This document shows, piece after piece, positions 51,052 through 61,400 of a DNA stretch of 64,000 nucleotides; positions within the stretch are counted from its first letter, which is position 1; every line of letters starts with the position of its first letter. The translations under genes and the position numbers were made by a program. Below the pieces are notes generated by a model that saw nothing but the letters and a program-made list of their open reading frames with translations, searched no databases and had not been told where the DNA came from. The stretch is taken from positions 275,053 through 339,052 of the forward strand of contig DHQB01000026.1 in assembly GCA_002410065.1 (NCBI GenBank), read 5' to 3'. This DNA comes from Bacteroidales bacterium UBA5349 (GTDB lineage: Bacteria; Bacteroidota; Bacteroidia; Bacteroidales; Tenuifilaceae).

Positions 51052-52503
51052 ATGAATAGCTTTATACTATTGAGTTTCTCTATGGTAAATCCATTGCCCA
51101 TCGGTATTTATTATGCACTGTGCGGCATCCTGTCCATAGCCGTATTAGTCGGAATTCACTTAATGAGCAAAGTAGAAAAAGCTCAATTGGGAAATCAAAT
51201 TAGTGCGTTGGCAGTTGCCATTGGCGTGCTTATTACGCTCATTCAGAATGAGATATTGCCTTTATGGCTTATTTATCCTGGTGTTATTGTTGGTTTAATC
51301 ATCGGTTTAGTAATGGCCAAAAGGGTTAAGATGATTCAAATGCCCCAGATGGTGGCTCTACTTAACGGAGTAGGTGGCGCAGCATCGGCCATTGTAGCAT
51401 CGTTTGTTTTTATTGAACTTTACTCCAGTATCGATAATTTAGGCAACCCCGATTATTTTGGAAGAGTTACCGCATCACTTGCCATAGCAATTGGAAGTAT
51501 TACCCTATTGGGTAGTTTGGTTGCTGCGGGAAAACTGCACAAAGTGCTTGCACAAAAGCCTGTTATTCTTCCTAGCCATCAAGCACTATCAATGGCTTTG
51601 CTAATTGTAACAGCGATACTAGTTGTTTTAGGCGGTTTTTTTAGCGTTGCCTCAACCTCTGTAATATTGATTGCAACCATACTAATTGCATCTGCATTTG
51701 GAATTGTGTTCTCAATCCGTGTGGGGGGTGCAGATATGCCCATCACCATTTCGTTACTAAACAGCCTTAGTGGAGTTGCTGCTGCCGTTGCTGGTTTTGC
51801 CATTGGCGATGTGTTGCTAGTTGCCGTTGGAGGTATTGTTGGTGCTTCGGGACTATTCCTTACACAGGTTATGTGCAGGGCAATGAACCGCAGTTTAATG
51901 GATATTCTTTTGGGTAAAACTGCCGCCAGAAACAGCAAAACAGAAGCCGATGTTGCTGCACCTGAAGTATCTCAAGAGAATGAAGAGAAACAAGTAGCTA
52001 TTGATCCTGTGGAAGTAATAAAAAATGCCAAAACGGCAATTATTGTTCCTGGCTATGGTATGGCACTTGCTCAAGCACAACATCTTGTTAATAATTTGGC
52101 CAAGAAAATGAAAGCCAATGGCGCTACCGTAAAATATGCAATTCACCCTGTGGCTGGTCGTATGCCAGGGCATATGGACGTTTTACTGGTTGAGGCTGGC
52201 GTTGCCTTTGACGATGTGTTTGAAATGGATGAAGTAAACAATGAGTTTAAAGATGTGGATGTTACCATTGTTGTCGGAGCCAACGACGTGCTAAACCCAG
52301 CCGCTCGTAACGCTGAGGGTACCCCAATTTACGGAATGCCAATTTTAAACGTTGACCAGTGTAAAAACATTGTAATTTTTAATTACGATTTGAAACCTGG
52401 GTATTCTGGTGTTGATAACCCTATTTACAAGCGCAAATCGGGCGTTGCAGTTGTTCAAGGTGATGCTTCACAAACACTTACAGAACTATTGAATAAAATT
52501 TAA
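51052..52503 (+). CDS. pntB: NAD(P) transhydrogenase subunit beta
   Basis: A 483-residue protein with about eight to nine membrane helices (domain II, to about residue 275) including MPQMVALLNGVGGAASAIVA and ADMPITISLLNSLSGVAAAV. The NADP-binding domain III is at the C-terminus: VPGYGMALAQAQHLVNNLAK, HPVAGRMPGHMDVLLVEAGV and NDVLNPAARNAEGTPIYGMP. Uses the proton gradient to make NADPH. It is last in the three-gene locus and followed by a terminator. Confidence 0.96.
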   Translation: MNSFILLSFSMVNPLPIGIYYALCGILSIAVLVGIHLMSKVEKAQLGNQISALAVAIGVLITLIQNEILPLWLIYPGVIVGLIIGLVMAKRVKMIQMPQMVALLNGVGGAASAIVASFVFIELYSSIDNLGNPDYFGRVTASLAIAIGSITLLGSLVAAGKLHKVLAQKPVILPSHQALSMALLIVTAILVVLGGFFSVASTSVILIATILIASAFGIVFSIRVGGADMPITISLLNSLSGVAAAVAGFAIGDVLLVAVGGIVGASGLFLTQVMCRAMNRSLMDILLGKTAARNSKTEADVAAPEVSQENEEKQVAIDPVEVIKNAKTAIIVPGYGMALAQAQHLVNNLAKKMKANGATVKYAIHPVAGRMPGHMDVLLVEAGVAFDDVFEMDEVNNEFKDVDVTIVVGANDVLNPAARNAEGTPIYGMPILNVDQCKNIVIFNYDLKPGYSGVDNPIYKRKSGVAVVQGDASQTLTELLNKI

Positions 52504-52556
52504 AACTTCTCTGGCAAATCATTGAGGTTTGTTGATTAGGACCTAATAGTATTGAA

Positions 52557-52590
52557 AAGCAAAAGCCCTGGGTTATCAGGGCTTTTGCTT
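52557..52590. terminator. Bidirectional intrinsic terminator
   Basis: AAGCAAAAGCCCTG and CAGGGCTTTTGCTT form a perfect 14-bp stem with a 6-base loop, between the convergent pntB and pseudouridine synthase genes. Confidence 0.92.
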
Positions 52591-52607
52591 TCTTATTAAG
52601 CTTTAAA

Positions 52608-53348
52608 CTAATTAATGTCCTTGCTTGTTTTTGATGAGTCTGCTAAAAGTTTATCAATCTCATTAAGCTCATGCTTCTTTAAATGTCGCCATTTACCATT
52701 GGGAATATCTAAATTGATATTCATTATCCGATAACGTTCCAATTGGATAACTCTATAACCCAAATGCTCACACATACGCCTGATTTGTCTATTTAAACCC
52801 TGTGTAAGAATAATCCTGAAACGAAACTTATCTATTTGTTCAACAAAGCAATTCTTTGAAACTGTTCCTAAAAGTGGAACTCCATTACTCATTCTGTGAA
52901 TAAACGATTTTGTAATGGGTTGCTTTACGGTTACTAGGTACTCCTTTTCGTGATTATTCCCAGCTCGAAGAATTTTGTTTACTATGTCGCCATCGCTCGT
53001 AAGCAGAATTAAGCCCTGGCTATCCTTATCGAGCCTACCGATGGGAAAAATACGCTCGGGGTAATTTATATAGTCAATAATGTTATTCTTCTCTTTGCGG
53101 GTGTCTGTTGTACAAACAATTCCGCGTGGTTTATTAAAAGCCAGGTAAACCTGCTTGCTTGCTTTTCCGGTGATAAGTTTTCCGTTTAAGCAAATTTTGT
53201 CTTTGGGTGATACTTTGCTTCCCATATCCGCAATTACCCCATTTATTGTTACCCTTTTTTGCTCAATAAACTTATCGGCTTCTCTGCGGGAGCAATAACC
53301 AATTTCACTAAAATACTTATTTATGCGAACCAAATTAGTCTCTTCCAT
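52608..53348 (-). CDS. rluF: Pseudouridine synthase, RsuA/RluF type
   Basis: A 246-residue RNA pseudouridine synthase. The N-terminal S4 domain (VRINKYFSEIGYCSRREADK) is followed by AFNKPRGIVCTTDT and the catalytic motif IGRLDKDSQGLILLTSDGD with the nucleophilic Asp. The later QGLNRQIRRMCEHLGYRVIQ, and SNGVPLLGTVSKN with KNCFVE, suit the RluF group (23S rRNA position 2604), although RsuA/RluB-like specificity cannot be excluded. It heads a minus-strand run or stands alone. Confidence 0.85.
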   Translation of the reverse strand: MEETNLVRINKYFSEIGYCSRREADKFIEQKRVTINGVIADMGSKVSPKDKICLNGKLITGKASKQVYLAFNKPRGIVCTTDTRKEKNNIIDYINYPERIFPIGRLDKDSQGLILLTSDGDIVNKILRAGNNHEKEYLVTVKQPITKSFIHRMSNGVPLLGTVSKNCFVEQIDKFRFRIILTQGLNRQIRRMCEHLGYRVIQLERYRIMNINLDIPNGKWRHLKKHELNEIDKLLADSSKTSKDIN

Positions 53349-53413
53349 TTATAAGATAAAGTTGCTTACAACAATAAATATAATCTACAGAACAATTTTG
53401 TGTTGTCCTTAAT

Positions 53414-54124
53414 CTAAAAAGCCAAGTAAAAATTCTTTGTTAACTCTATATACTCGGCTGTATATTCGCTGTTATCTCCCCTAATGCAAAGCGTATCCTC
53501 AACCAATGCCTTGTGTTTACGCTCAAACTCTAATAACAATCGTTTTACGGGGCCATTAACTTTACCTAGTACGTTTACCCTTTTTGTACAGAACAAGCCA
53601 TAATTTGAGGCCTTTGCCACAAAAACATTCCCTTCGATATAGGGAAAAATACCTACAAACCTTCCATCTTCAGTTAGAAGAGTATTAATTCCTTCAATTA
53701 GCTCATCGTGCGGTAAAAGTTCGTTGTGACGGGCTACGGTTCTTGCAACCTCGGGTGATTTAAGCGACTTAACAAAATAAGGTGGATTGGATACAATAAG
53801 ATCGTACTTTTCATTTGACTCTTTTGCAAAATTTTGAAAGGAAGAGCAAAAAAGGTTTATTCTATTGCTCCACTTACTGTTAGCAAAATTATCCTTTGCT
53901 TGCTGTGCCGAGGGTTCGTCAATTTCAACAGCATCAATTTTAGCATTACTACGCTGGGCGAGCATTAGCGCAATAAGGCCCGTTCCGGTTCCAATATCAA
54001 GTATCCTATTGGCATCACCAATAGCAGCCCAAGCACCAAGCATAACCCCATCGGTACCAACCTTCATGGCCGATTTTTCTTGCCTTACGGAGAACTGCTT
54101 AAACCGAAAAGACTGATTGGACAT
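53414..54124 (-). CDS. trmN6: tRNA1(Val) (adenine37-N6)-methyltransferase
   Basis: A 236-residue SAM-dependent methyltransferase. MKVGTDGVMLGAWA and ILDIGTGTGLIALMLAQRS form the SAM site. VEIDEPSAQQAKDNFANSKW follows, then the catalytic LIVSNPPYFVKSL with the NPPY motif for base amino groups. The PARTVARHNELL-like segment (EVARTVARHNELLPHDELIE) is typical of TrmN6/YfiC. It lies 6 bases downstream of the TIGR02757 gene on the minus strand. Confidence 0.88.
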   Translation of the reverse strand: MSNQSFRFKQFSVRQEKSAMKVGTDGVMLGAWAAIGDANRILDIGTGTGLIALMLAQRSNAKIDAVEIDEPSAQQAKDNFANSKWSNRINLFCSSFQNFAKESNEKYDLIVSNPPYFVKSLKSPEVARTVARHNELLPHDELIEGINTLLTEDGRFVGIFPYIEGNVFVAKASNYGLFCTKRVNVLGKVNGPVKRLLLEFERKHKALVEDTLCIRGDNSEYTAEYIELTKNFYLAF

Positions 54125-54130
54125 AATAAT

Positions 54131-54901
54131 CTAAAATTTTTCGAATACCCCAAGGCCAAAAAGGGCGTAATCATACTTAATAGGATCGTTGGGATCAAAT
54201 ATACGAAGATTGTTAGTAACCTCCTCTACTGCTCGCCAGTCGGTTTGCTTGCGCGTAAGCAACCCTAGGGCTCGGGCAACCCTACTCGAATGTACATCGA
54301 GTGGTAACATGAGCAGTGATGGCGAAACATTGGACCAAAGGCCAAAATCAACCCCCTCAACCGGTGGCCTAACCATCCACCTTAGGTACATGTTTAGACG
54401 TTTGGCTGCAGAGCCATTTAGCACATTGGGTAAATGCTTTACAGATCGGGCGGGAAAAGAATTGTGCAGAAAAACAACTCTAAAATGGTCAATGGCCCAA
54501 AGCGCTCCTTGCCCCTTGCTAAATCCATCGGTAAAAACCTGGTGTAAACCAGCATTATCCATATAAATGCGCTTTAGTGAGAGCAGAAAAGCCTGACAAT
54601 CAACTCCGTTAAAAGTACGATAATAAAAGTCTGAGAAAGATTTTATACTATCCTCTGATGAATCAATTAAAAATTCGAAGGGCGACTCACCCATGGGCAA
54701 AAGCAATTGCCGTGCCGAGCGAATTATTTGTGGGCGCTGCCCCCATGAAAGGGTTGCTGCCAAAAAGCCTGCTATCTCAATATCCTCTTTTCTGGAGTAT
54801 TCTTTAGGTATCTGTATGGGGTCGGTTTCAATAAATGCCGGTGAAGCATATTGCTGATACTTTTCCTCTAAAAACACATTGATATTGCTAAAATCAATCA
54901 T
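54131..54901 (-). CDS. TIGR02757 family protein (DUF2400)
   Basis: A 256-residue helical protein matching the TIGR02757/DUF2400 family: DPIQIPKEYSRKEDIEIAGF, LAATLSWGQRPQIIRSARQL, then LNGSAAKRLNMYLRWMVRPP, GVDFGLWSNVSPSLLMLPLD and VHSSRVARALGLLTRKQTDW. The KRLNMYLRWMVR and LDVHSSRVAR parts recall HhH DNA glycosylase folds, but no activity is known. It is in a tight minus-strand run with the LolD-type ATPase and TrmN6. Confidence 0.85.
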   Translation of the reverse strand: MIDFSNINVFLEEKYQQYASPAFIETDPIQIPKEYSRKEDIEIAGFLAATLSWGQRPQIIRSARQLLLPMGESPFEFLIDSSEDSIKSFSDFYYRTFNGVDCQAFLLSLKRIYMDNAGLHQVFTDGFSKGQGALWAIDHFRVVFLHNSFPARSVKHLPNVLNGSAAKRLNMYLRWMVRPPVEGVDFGLWSNVSPSLLMLPLDVHSSRVARALGLLTRKQTDWRAVEEVTNNLRIFDPNDPIKYDYALFGLGVFEKF

Positions 54902-54904
54902 TGC

Positions 54905-55555
54905 CTATACAAAGCGCCCATCGTTCATAGTAAGTTCAACATCGGCCATGCCAGCCAATTCTTTATCGTGAGTAACAATAACGAATGTTTGCTTTAGCTC
55001 ATCGCGAAGTGTAAAAAAGAGCTGATGAAGTTCCTGTTTATTCTTTGAGTCGAGATTGCCTGATGGCTCATCGGCAAAAATAACTTTAGGTTGGTTAATT
55101 AAAGCTCTTGCAACTGCAACCCTTTGCTGCTCACCACCCGAAAGTTCGGCGGGTTTATGCTCCATCCGGTTTTCTAGACCAAGAAAGGATAATAACTCTT
55201 TGGCTTTTTTCTCTACCTTACCTTTAGGGTGCCTACCAATAAACCCGGGAATACAAACATTTTCGAGGGCAGTAAACTCGGGCAGTAAATGATGAAACTG
55301 AAAAACAAAACCAATATTCTGATTGCGATAAGCGGCAAGGGCTTTATCGTTAAACACCGAAAGGTCAACTCCATCGATTAGTACTCTTCCCGAGTCGGGC
55401 TTGCTAAGCGTACCCATTACTTGCAGAAGTGTGGTTTTACCAGCGCCACTTGGTCCAACAATAGCAACCACTTTCTCGGGTGGTATTCTTATATCTACCT
55501 CCTTAAGTACGGTAAGACTACCAAAGGATTTTACAATTTTTTGTACTTCTATCAT
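54905..55555 (-). CDS. lolD: ABC transporter ATP-binding protein (LolD-like)
   Basis: About 216 residues from ATG 55555 (MIEVQKIVKSFGS); an upstream in-frame ATG at 55639 would add 28 residues not seen in homologues. Walker A is VGPSGAGKTTLLQVM, the Q-loop is IGFVFQFHHLLPEFTALENV, the signature is LSGGEQQRVAVARAL and Walker B is KVIFADEPSGNLD. FVIVTHDKELA is the H-loop. The LPEFTALENV stretch is typical of LolD, which powers lipoprotein release from the inner membrane, or of related MacB-type ATPases. No permease gene is adjacent. Confidence 0.85.
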   Translation of the reverse strand: MIEVQKIVKSFGSLTVLKEVDIRIPPEKVVAIVGPSGAGKTTLLQVMGTLSKPDSGRVLIDGVDLSVFNDKALAAYRNQNIGFVFQFHHLLPEFTALENVCIPGFIGRHPKGKVEKKAKELLSFLGLENRMEHKPAELSGGEQQRVAVARALINQPKVIFADEPSGNLDSKNKQELHQLFFTLRDELKQTFVIVTHDKELAGMADVELTMNDGRFV

Positions 55556-55710
55556 AGTTCTTTGTCTGGGTAGCAAATATAGTAATTTTCTTTGCTTGAT
55601 AGGACCACGAAAGAATCCAGTAAAAGAGGGTGCCAACAAACGTATTAAAATGACTCGAAATTGTTTTTTTTAAGGACAATCCCTTTCCTGTAATGCTCGC
55701 GCACATGCAA

Positions 55711-55748
55711 TAAAAAAAGGGGTAAACTAACTAATAGTATACCCCTTT
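55711..55748 (-). terminator. Intrinsic terminator after the PPC lipoprotein
   Basis: AAAGGGGTA and TACCCCTTT form a 9-bp stem with a 15-base loop. On the minus strand it ends in a run of T. Confidence 0.75.
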
Positions 55749-55775
55749 AATATTAAAAAAACAAACTCCTAAACA

Positions 55776-56717
55776 CTATTTAAACAACCTAAAACCCTTA
55801 TGGTTTCGCTTATCATCTATAGATTTTGTCTTTTCTTTTTGATTTGTTAAATTACTCAATGAAAGGGCAACCTTATAATAACCTACATCATAAGAGTCGT
55901 AACCTTTTACACTAAAATAATAGGTGCCTGATGAAGGGCAATCCCACAGCAATACTGGATTACCCCAATACGATATTTCCACATCTACCGTATAATTATC
56001 ATCACTATAATCTAAAAGTGTTGATCCATCCGTATGGTACAAACTAAGATAACCATCAACATAACCGCTTACCTGGATAAGGTATGTCTCTCCGCTAACA
56101 GCATCAAACTTAAACCAATCAACATCACCTGAAGTGGTTGTATGAAAATCGGTAGTTTCACCCACTGCGATAGCTGTAGCGGTTTCATAGTTATTGTCGG
56201 GCTCAAAACTATCATCGGCCAATGGCTCTAGCCAGCTAGCAGGAGGAATTGACCCACTATATCTCTTTAAGTATGTAATAAATTCCTCTGTACCATCTTC
56301 ATACTCATATTTATTCCGTAAAACGAGCATTCCATCCTCGAATTTAAAGCTTACTGTATCTCTTTCCTCATAAACCCCTTCTGTATAAATTATGATAATT
56401 CCAGCCCCATTTAATTCGTACGATATCTCTTCTTCATCAAAACTTTGGTCAGGTTCGTTGTAATAGAGGGTAATGGTTTTTTTGCCAATTTCAAAAAAAC
56501 TTGCTCCATAATAGTCCACATCTAGATCGGCATCATAAATCCACTCCCTTCTTTCAGTACCTCCTTGGTATGTCCATGTTTCTACTTCCTTATGCACATA
56601 CCATTTCCCGACCACGGTATCCGGATCTTTGTCATCTTTGTCGCAACTCGTAAATAATAACACCAAAGCGCTTGTTACAAAAGCGACTAATAAAAAAACC
56701 CTTAGTTTTGTTTTCAT
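55776..56717 (-). CDS. Lipoprotein with lipocalin-like and PPC domains
   Basis: A 313-residue lipoprotein with lipobox FTSC (Cys25) and an acidic linker (DKDDKDPDT). The N-terminal half (VVGKWYVHKEVETWTYQGGT, SFKFEDGMLVLRNKYEYEDG) looks like a lipocalin-type beta barrel common in Bacteroidota. The C-terminal half is a bacterial pre-peptidase (PPC) domain: DSFEPDNNYETATAIAVGET, DVDWFKFDAVSGETYLIQVS and SGTYYFSVKGYDSYDVGYYK. It ends in a basic tail. Probably surface-exposed; the role is unknown. An IS30 remnant has landed 50 bases upstream. Confidence 0.8.
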   Translation of the reverse strand: MKTKLRVFLLVAFVTSALVLLFTSCDKDDKDPDTVVGKWYVHKEVETWTYQGGTERREWIYDADLDVDYYGASFFEIGKKTITLYYNEPDQSFDEEEISYELNGAGIIIIYTEGVYEERDTVSFKFEDGMLVLRNKYEYEDGTEEFITYLKRYSGSIPPASWLEPLADDSFEPDNNYETATAIAVGETTDFHTTTSGDVDWFKFDAVSGETYLIQVSGYVDGYLSLYHTDGSTLLDYSDDNYTVDVEISYWGNPVLLWDCPSSGTYYFSVKGYDSYDVGYYKVALSLSNLTNQKEKTKSIDDKRNHKGFRLFK

Positions 56718-56764
56718 AATTTTTACTTTTTAGTTAATTTTTTTTACCTGTATTTAAATGCAAG

Positions 56765-57886
56765 GTTAGATTCAACTAATAAATGCAACTTTTAGAGGAT
56801 GTAACATTTGATAATTTTATTCAAATGAAAGGGCAAACGCCCCTTCACCTGAAATGGATAAAATTCTCTATTTTGTGTCCTCGACCAAAAGTTGCAAAAT
56901 ATGAGTCATTAAACCTTGGAACAAAGATACACAATTGAAGTAATGTGCAAAGAGGGCTATGAAAAAAATGCTATAGCCAAAGCTATAAACAGAGATAAAT
57001 CAGTAGTTTATCGAGAACTCAATCGTAACTGTGATAAAAGATCTGGATTATATCATCACGACTTAGCTCAATGAAAGTATGATAAGCGCCAGCAAGAGAA
57101 ACGCAAATATATTCGATTTACGCCATCTGTTCAGCAAGATGTAGAGACTTTATTAAAAGAAGACTATAGTCCCGAACAAGTAGTTGGCACTCTCAAAGAA
57201 CAAGAGAGACCAACGGTTTCTATTGAGCGGATTTATCAGCATATATGGGCAGACAAAAAGAAAAAAGGAGAACTTCACCTGCACTTACGAAATCAAGGCA
57301 GGCGATACCGAAAGCGAGGAAATAAAAAAGACAACAGAGGAACTATCAAAGACAGAATCGGTATCGGACAACGACCTAAAATTGTTGAAGAAAGAAAAAG
57401 ATTTGGTGATTTAGAGGTTGACTTAATAATTGGCAAGAATCACAAACAAGCAATGCTTACTATCAATGATAGAACTTCTGGAATGCTTAAAATCAGGAAA
57501 GTAGCATCAAAAGAAGCAAAGGTCGTCAGCAAAGCAATTGTAGATGAATTAACTGATTGGCTACCATATATTAAGACTATTACAGCTGATAATGGGAAAG
57601 AATTTGCAGACCATATATTTGTAGCTGAGCAGCTAGGCACAGACTACTATTTTGCAAGACCATATCATTCTTGGGAAAGAGGTTCCAATGAGAACCTCAA
57701 TGGGCTGGTAAGGCAGTATTTCAAAAAATCTACTGACTTCAGAACCATCACTCAAGAGCAAGTAAAGGCTATTGAAAACAAGCTAAACACCAAGCCTAGG
57801 AAACGTTTTAATTATGAAAACCCTATATTTGTAATGGAGAAGTTATTGTTTAACCAAGAAGTTGCATTTGTGACTTGAGTCCTGCA
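56765..57886 (+). mobile_element. IS30-family insertion sequence, degenerate
   Basis: The transposase frame is bounded by inverted ends: GTTGCATTTATTAGTTGAATC (minus strand, 56769-56789) and GTTGCATTTGTGACTTGAGTC (57861-57881) agree at 17 of 21 positions. The outer limits and target duplication cannot be fixed. It lies in the promoter region of the PPC lipoprotein gene. Confidence 0.72.
56901..57878 (+). pseudogene. IS30-family transposase with two nonsense codons
   Basis: A 326-codon frame interrupted by TAA at codon 4 (after MSH, before TLEQRYTIEVM) and by TGA at codon 57 or so (LAQ-stop-KYDKRQQ, where relatives have Arg). Otherwise complete. The helix-turn-helix is EKNAIAKAINRDKSVVYREL. 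The DDE residues lie in GDLEVDLIIG, ITADNGKEFAD and RGSNENLNGLVRQY. Both stops are single substitutions, so inactivation is probably recent. Confidence 0.82.
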
Positions 57887-57959
57887 AGTTAAATAATCCT
57901 ATTTTACCAACCAGTGCCAAATGTTGTGTTTTTTATATGTACCTATATTTTAAAAGGTT

Positions 57960-58020
57960 AACGGCTACATACATTCCATAAACGAACGGATTAGCTACAT
58001 CAAGATATATATGTACAACC
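57960..58020. repeat. Diverged repeat A tail
   Basis: CGAACGGATTAGCTACATCA resembles CGCACGGATTAGCTACGCTG of repeat A. The rest of the 57879-58139 gap shows no gene. Confidence 0.3.
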
Positions 58021-58139
58021 AATACTTTAGCGCAAGCTAAGGTTTAGCCATACCCTACTTATGCTGATAGGCTTTGTAATAAAGGATTACAGAAAGTAAT
58101 TGTTTGACAAAAAAGGCTTATACGCTTAACCAATGTGTA

Positions 58140-58445
58140 TTAATCAATACAGAAATCATCAGCTGTCCACGTTAAGGCCATAATTAGCTCATTGTGGTTA
58201 AAGGCATTGATATTAAACTCTTTGATAGCGCTCATCAGCTCTTGTGCTAACTCGTTGCTGTGGCATTGTACAAATACAGCCACATTATACCCTGGCCAAA
58301 CAGCCGTATCGAACCTATTATCACCCAGCTTATTATTTGCTAATACCCTATCGATAATCTGAAAGTTTTTAACCTCTAATCTATTCAGCAACTCTTGCAA
58401 TGACTCTAAAACACTAACATTACAGGTGCAGTAAACTATTTTCAT
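58140..58445 (-). CDS. Small efflux-associated protein (PG0541-like)
   Basis: A 101-residue protein with a ferredoxin-like/PII-like alternation: MKIVYCTCNVSVLESLQELL, NFQIIDRVLANNKLGDNRFD, TAVWPGYNVAVFVQCHSNEL and FNHNELIMALTWTADDFCID. Such proteins sit directly after RND pump genes in many Bacteroidota (I recall the name PG0541 family transporter-associated protein). It is 53 bases after the RND gene on the same strand and probably cotranscribed. A sensor or regulator role is a guess. Confidence 0.7.
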   Translation of the reverse strand: MKIVYCTCNVSVLESLQELLNRLEVKNFQIIDRVLANNKLGDNRFDTAVWPGYNVAVFVQCHSNELAQELMSAIKEFNINAFNHNELIMALTWTADDFCID

Positions 58446-58498
58446 GGTTTTAACCTATTAGTATCAAAATAAACAATTTGCAGCATTTTAGGTAAAAA

Positions 58499-61400
58499 TT
58501 ACTCCTCACCCCGCTTATCCTTACCATGCATAACTGCATAAACGGTAGGAACAACAAGCAATGTTATTAGGGTTGATGCCAATAATCCACCAATCATTGT
58601 TATGCCCAAAGGCTGGTAAACCTCGGCACCCATACCCTTGCTAAGCGCCATTGGTAGCATTCCTAGCATGGTAGTAAGACTGGTCATTAGGACTGGACGT
58701 AGACGACTTCGGCCAGCTTCCTGAATAGCATCGTAAAGTTTTAAACCTCGCTTACGAAGTAGGTTTGTATAATCGACCAATACAATACCGTTGTTTACCA
58801 CAATACCCAGAAGCATAATTACACCAACAAACGTAGTTACGCTCAGGGTTATGCCCGTTAGTTTGAATGCCCAAATAACCCCAATAAATGTAAGCGGTAT
58901 GGCAAACATGATTATGAATGGATCGAGGAACGATTCGAACTGACCCGCCATTACCATATAAACCAGCGCAATACCTAAAAAGAAGATAAGATACAGATCA
59001 GCAAATGATTGGCCTTGCTGTTTAGTTTGACCTGAGAGGGTTACCTCAATTTCCGAGGGAATATCAAGATTCGACAGAATTTTTTGTGCTTCCCGCTGCC
59101 CTTCGCCAAGCGAAACGGCATTGAGTTCGGCCATTACCTTAACAATGCGCTCTTGGGCAAAACGGTCTATTTGCAGTGCGCCAATAGCAAGCTCAATATC
59201 AGCAACTGATGAGAGCACAACTTGCTTACCCAATAGATTTGTTATGCTTATGTTTTTAATATCCTCTATATTATTCCTGTAGTCAGAACTATAGCGAATT
59301 TTAATTGAAAAGTTATCTCCCTCTTCTTTAATCCCACCTGCCTCGACCCCATAAATGCTTTGACGAACCTGCAAACCTATCATTCCCGTGTTTAGGGCAA
59401 GAGCTGTTGCTTTGTCTCTGTCGATTTTAATTTGAACCTCCATTTTACCCTTGTCAACAGTGTTTACCACATCGGTAAACAGTTGCGATTGCAAAAGTTT
59501 GTGTGTTAGGGTATCGGCAAAGCTGTTTAGAATATCGTAGTTTGAGCCAGAGAGGTTAAACTCTATTGGTTTAACGTTTCCGGTAACTGCTTGTGAGATA
59601 ATGCTACCCCCGACAATATTAAAGTTTTCAATTTCGGGAATCTGGGCAATTTGGTTTCGTAAATCGCTGGCAATTTGCTTGGCAGAGCGCTTGCGCTCTT
59701 CGGGGCGTAAAAGGTGACAGAGCACTGTGGTAATATTTTTCCCCTCTCTAAATCCAACCGACGTTAGCATCCCATTTTCCGATTGACCCGAGATGGATGC
59801 TAAACTACCAGGTCGCATTTCTGGCACCTCTCGCTCAAAAATATCCATAACAACCTTCGAAATACTATCCGATTTTGTGGATGTTGCACTTATATCAATT
59901 TCAATGGTGGCGATTATATCTCCAGCATCAAACTCTGGTATATAGTCGGTTCCAAGACCTTTACCCACCCATAGACTAACGCCAAGAACTACTCCAACAA
60001 TAGCTAAAGTGGTGGTTTTATGGTACACGGCCCAACCCAATGTTTTCTTGTAAAAACTTTCAATGGAAAGGAACATCTTTTCACTATATCGATATAATAG
60101 ATACCGTTTCCTCTCCTCTCCCTTTTTCTTTACCTTCAGCAACCTCGACGAGACCATTGGGGTAAGGGTTAGCGCTGTGATAAGCGAAGCTATCATTGTA
60201 ACCGACGTTATAATGGCAAGTTGTTTAAACATTATGCCAACTAGGCCGCCCATAAAAATCATAGGAACAAATACCATAAGGGTAGTAAGGGTTGATGCTG
60301 TGATGGCAGAGCTCATCTCGTTTGCACCAAAAATTGCTGCTTGAGAAGGCCGTGCACCCTTATCAATATGCTGTGTGATATTTTCGAGAACCACAATTGA
60401 GTTATCAACCACCATTCCCATGGCAATGATAAGCGACATTAGGCTAAATATGTTGATGGTCCAGCCAACCACATAAATAACAATAAAAGCAGTTACAAGT
60501 GAAAAGGGGATGGTAAGAAAAACAATCAGGCTTAAACGCCATTCCCGAAGAAAGGCAAAAACAACAATTACCACGAAGATGAGCGCATACCAAAATGATT
60601 GGGTTAGATTACTAATACTTTCAGTAATCAGCTCGCCCGAGTCCATAATTTGACCTATTTCAATATCGGCAGGTAATGTGGGCAGTATCTCTTCAATTTT
60701 TTGCTTAACAGCCTTTACCACTTCAAGGGTATTAGCACCCGACTGACGCTGAACCATGAGCCCTACAGCAGAGCCCTTGCTTGTTCGCGAGTGCTCATCG
60801 AGCTGTTTAAACCCATCGGTTATGGTGGCCACATCCTTTAGCCTAATAACCCTATTGTTGAAACTGATTAGCGCCAATTCGCCCAACTCGCTGGCATCCT
60901 GAATATCGCCGGGGATACGAATGGCAAAATCATTATCGCCTACCCTAATGTTTCCACCGGGAATGGTTATGTTCTCTGCATTTAGTATTGCTTCAATTTG
61001 GCTAATTGTAATTCTGTATGCAGCTAGTTTTTGGGGATCAACATCAACCTTAATCTCCCTTTTGGGAGTAGCTAGTACCATTACCGTTCCTACACCAGGA
61101 ATTTTTCGAAGTGGTGCCGCAATCTGGTCGTTTATTATTTTTTCGAGACCATTATAGCTATCATCGGCCGAAATACCATATACTAATACTGGCAGTAACG
61201 ATGAGTTAATTTTATAAATAACAGGATTAAAGGCATTGCTTGGGAGCCTGTTTTTTGCCAACTCAACAAGATCGCGGGCATTGGATGCCGATTCGCTAAT
61301 GTCTGATCCCCACTCGAATTGAAGAGAGATAAAGGATGCGTTTTCTTTGGATTGAGAACTAATTTCTTTTAGGTTCTCGGTACCACCAAGCACCCCCTCT

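Noticed and set aside
57184..57414. 76-codon open frame inside the IS30 element
   Set aside because: It is out of frame with the transposase and encodes a lysine-rich sequence; a shadow frame.
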